The position numbers were made by a program, and so were the translations under genes. A DNA stretch of 8,980 nt from the NCBI GenBank assembly GCA_028868335.1, contig JAGWUU010000124.1, positions 1 through 8,980 of the forward strand. Direction: 5' to 3'. Source of the stretch: Sphingomonadales bacterium (GTDB lineage: Bacteria; Pseudomonadota; Alphaproteobacteria; Sphingomonadales; Sphingomonadaceae). The notes below the pieces were generated by a model. The model was not told where the DNA came from and did not search any database. It saw nothing but the letters and a program-made list of their open reading frames with translations. Shown here piece by piece: positions 8,739 to 8,980 of the stretch. Within the stretch, counting starts at the first letter, position 1. Every line of letters starts with the position of its first letter.

Positions 8739-8760
8739 GGACAGGCCATCCGGCCTGTCC
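8739..8760 (+). terminator. Hairpin after ihfB, terminator-like without U-tract
   Basis: Perfect 9-bp GC-rich stem GGACAGGCC (8739-8747) with GGCCTGTCC (8752-8760) around an ATCC loop, 15 nt after the ihfB stop. The position and strength fit a transcription terminator or an mRNA 3'-end stabiliser, but it is followed by TTGG rather than a T-run, so classical intrinsic termination is uncertain. Confidence 0.55.
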
Positions 8761-8796
8761 TTGGTAACACCAGCCCACTCCCCGCCCAAGGTGCAA

Positions 8797-8819
8797 GAAA
8801 ATGTCCGGGGGACATTTTC
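8797..8819. repeat. Perfect 10-bp palindrome with GGG centre
   Basis: Arms GAAAATGTCC (8797-8806) and GGACATTTTC (8810-8819) are exact reverse complements separated by GGG. It lies inside the spacer of the large inverted repeat. It has no T-run placement typical of a terminator and is not linked to a gene start here. It could be a dispersed REP-like element, a remnant of a mobile-element end, or a protein-binding site; sequence alone does not decide. Confidence 0.6.
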
Positions 8820-8833
8820 GCCGAAGGGGCCGA

Positions 8834-8861
8834 CCACCCGTTCATGGTACCCTGTGGGTGG
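8834..8861. repeat. Second small hairpin in the repeat spacer
   Basis: CCACCC (8834-8839) pairs with GGGTGG (8856-8861) across a 16-nt loop; neighbouring GGCCG and CGGCC-like bases could lengthen the stem with bulges. Together with the palindrome 15 nt upstream it makes a pair of adjacent stem-loops, a layout seen in REP-type intergenic elements. Weak evidence on its own. Confidence 0.35.
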
Positions 8862-8892
8862 CCGGGCAGGGGGAGTGGGCCGGTGTTGCCAA

Positions 8893-8914
8893 GGACAGGC
8901 CGGATGGCCTGTCC
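8893..8914 (-). terminator. Mirror copy of the ihfB 3' hairpin
   Basis: Exact inverted copy of the hairpin at 8739-8760 (stem GGACAGGCC/GGCCTGTCC, loop GGAT on this strand), positioned 15 nt beyond the stop codon of the minus-strand ihfB fragment. It would serve the same role for that copy if the copy is real. It has no T-run. Confidence 0.45.
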
Positions 8915-8929
8915 GCACTCAGCGAAAGC

Positions 8930-8980
8930 TCAATCGCTGTTCAGCCGCGCGCGGATTTCCTTGCCGGGCTTGAAGTAGGG
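8930..8980 (-). CDS. 3' end of a second, convergent ihfB copy (partial or artefact)
   Basis: Read on the minus strand from the window edge, this encodes PYFKPGKEIRARLNSD and a stop, identical at nucleotide level to the last 51 nt of ihfB. The window ends exactly at a codon boundary inside the copy, so it cannot be told whether a full second gene, a truncated fragment, or only an assembly fold-back lies beyond. Perfect identity implies a very recent duplication, gene conversion or an artefact. Confidence 0.5.
   Translation of the reverse strand, partial: PYFKPGKEIRARLNSD

Larger units (their letters stand above)
8673..8980. repeat. Long near-perfect inverted repeat, 111-nt arms
   Basis: The left arm 8673-8783 and right arm 8870-8980 are reverse complements without gaps, symmetric about 8826/8827. 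The outer 88 positions (8673-8760 against 8893-8980) are identical; the inner 23 differ at two pairs (T8765 against G8888, A8772 against C8881). The 86-nt spacer 8784-8869 is not symmetric overall. The left arm holds the last 16 codons and stop of ihfB, its 3' hairpin and 23 nt more. The right arm reaches the final base of the window, so the duplicated block may be longer. Interpretations: a genuine inverted duplication, or a fold-back/chimeric end of an assembled contig. Confidence 0.93.

Noticed and set aside
8352..8918. Minus-strand open frame of 188 codons across ihfB and the repeat spacer
   Set aside because: Antisense to ihfB, spans hairpins and repeat arms, and shows no family features.

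Overview
The window reads as chromosomal DNA of a high-GC alphaproteobacterium, most likely a member of the Sphingomonadales (Erythrobacteraceae or Sphingomonadaceae). This rests on the style of the proteins (PfkB 'adenosine kinase', EI24 membrane protein, POT peptide transporter, exported amidohydrolases, short GntR regulator, IHF-beta) and on codon bias; no rRNA or other taxonomic marker is present. I could not run any search, so family names come from motif recognition.

Layout. (1) 1-782, minus strand: a PfkB-family sugar/nucleoside kinase, cut by the left edge of the window. (2) 895-1987, plus strand: a four-segment EI24/CysZ-like membrane protein overlapping by 11 nt a small lipoprotein. 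(3) 2058-3011, plus strand: an acidic all-helical cytoplasmic protein built from two related halves, of unknown function. (4) 7775 down to 3041, minus strand: a tight three-gene operon of a proton-coupled POT peptide transporter (with an unusual soluble insert), an exported amidohydrolase with a complete metal site, and a second exported amidohydrolase that has lost almost all metal ligands. The joints are a 2-nt gap and a 4-nt ATGA overlap. (5) 7959-8303, plus strand: a short GntR-type repressor divergent from that operon and a plausible regulator of it. (6) 8442-8723, plus strand: ihfB, the beta subunit of integration host factor. (7) 8673-8980: a near-perfect inverted repeat with 111-nt arms that copies the last 51 nt of ihfB and its downstream hairpin in reverse orientation around an 86-nt spacer with its own palindromes.

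Functional reading. Segment 4 looks like a peptide or amino-acid-derivative scavenging unit: periplasmic hydrolase chemistry beside a proton-driven di/tripeptide importer, probably under control of the adjacent regulator. The pairing of an active-looking hydrolase with a pseudoenzyme paralogue is the most interesting protein-level feature. The end-of-window inverted repeat is the most striking DNA-level feature, but because it runs to the last base it may be an assembly or read fold-back artefact and must be tested before any biological reading. No tRNA, rRNA, CRISPR array, recognisable transposase or prophage gene was found. No gene-free stretch exceeds 300 bases.
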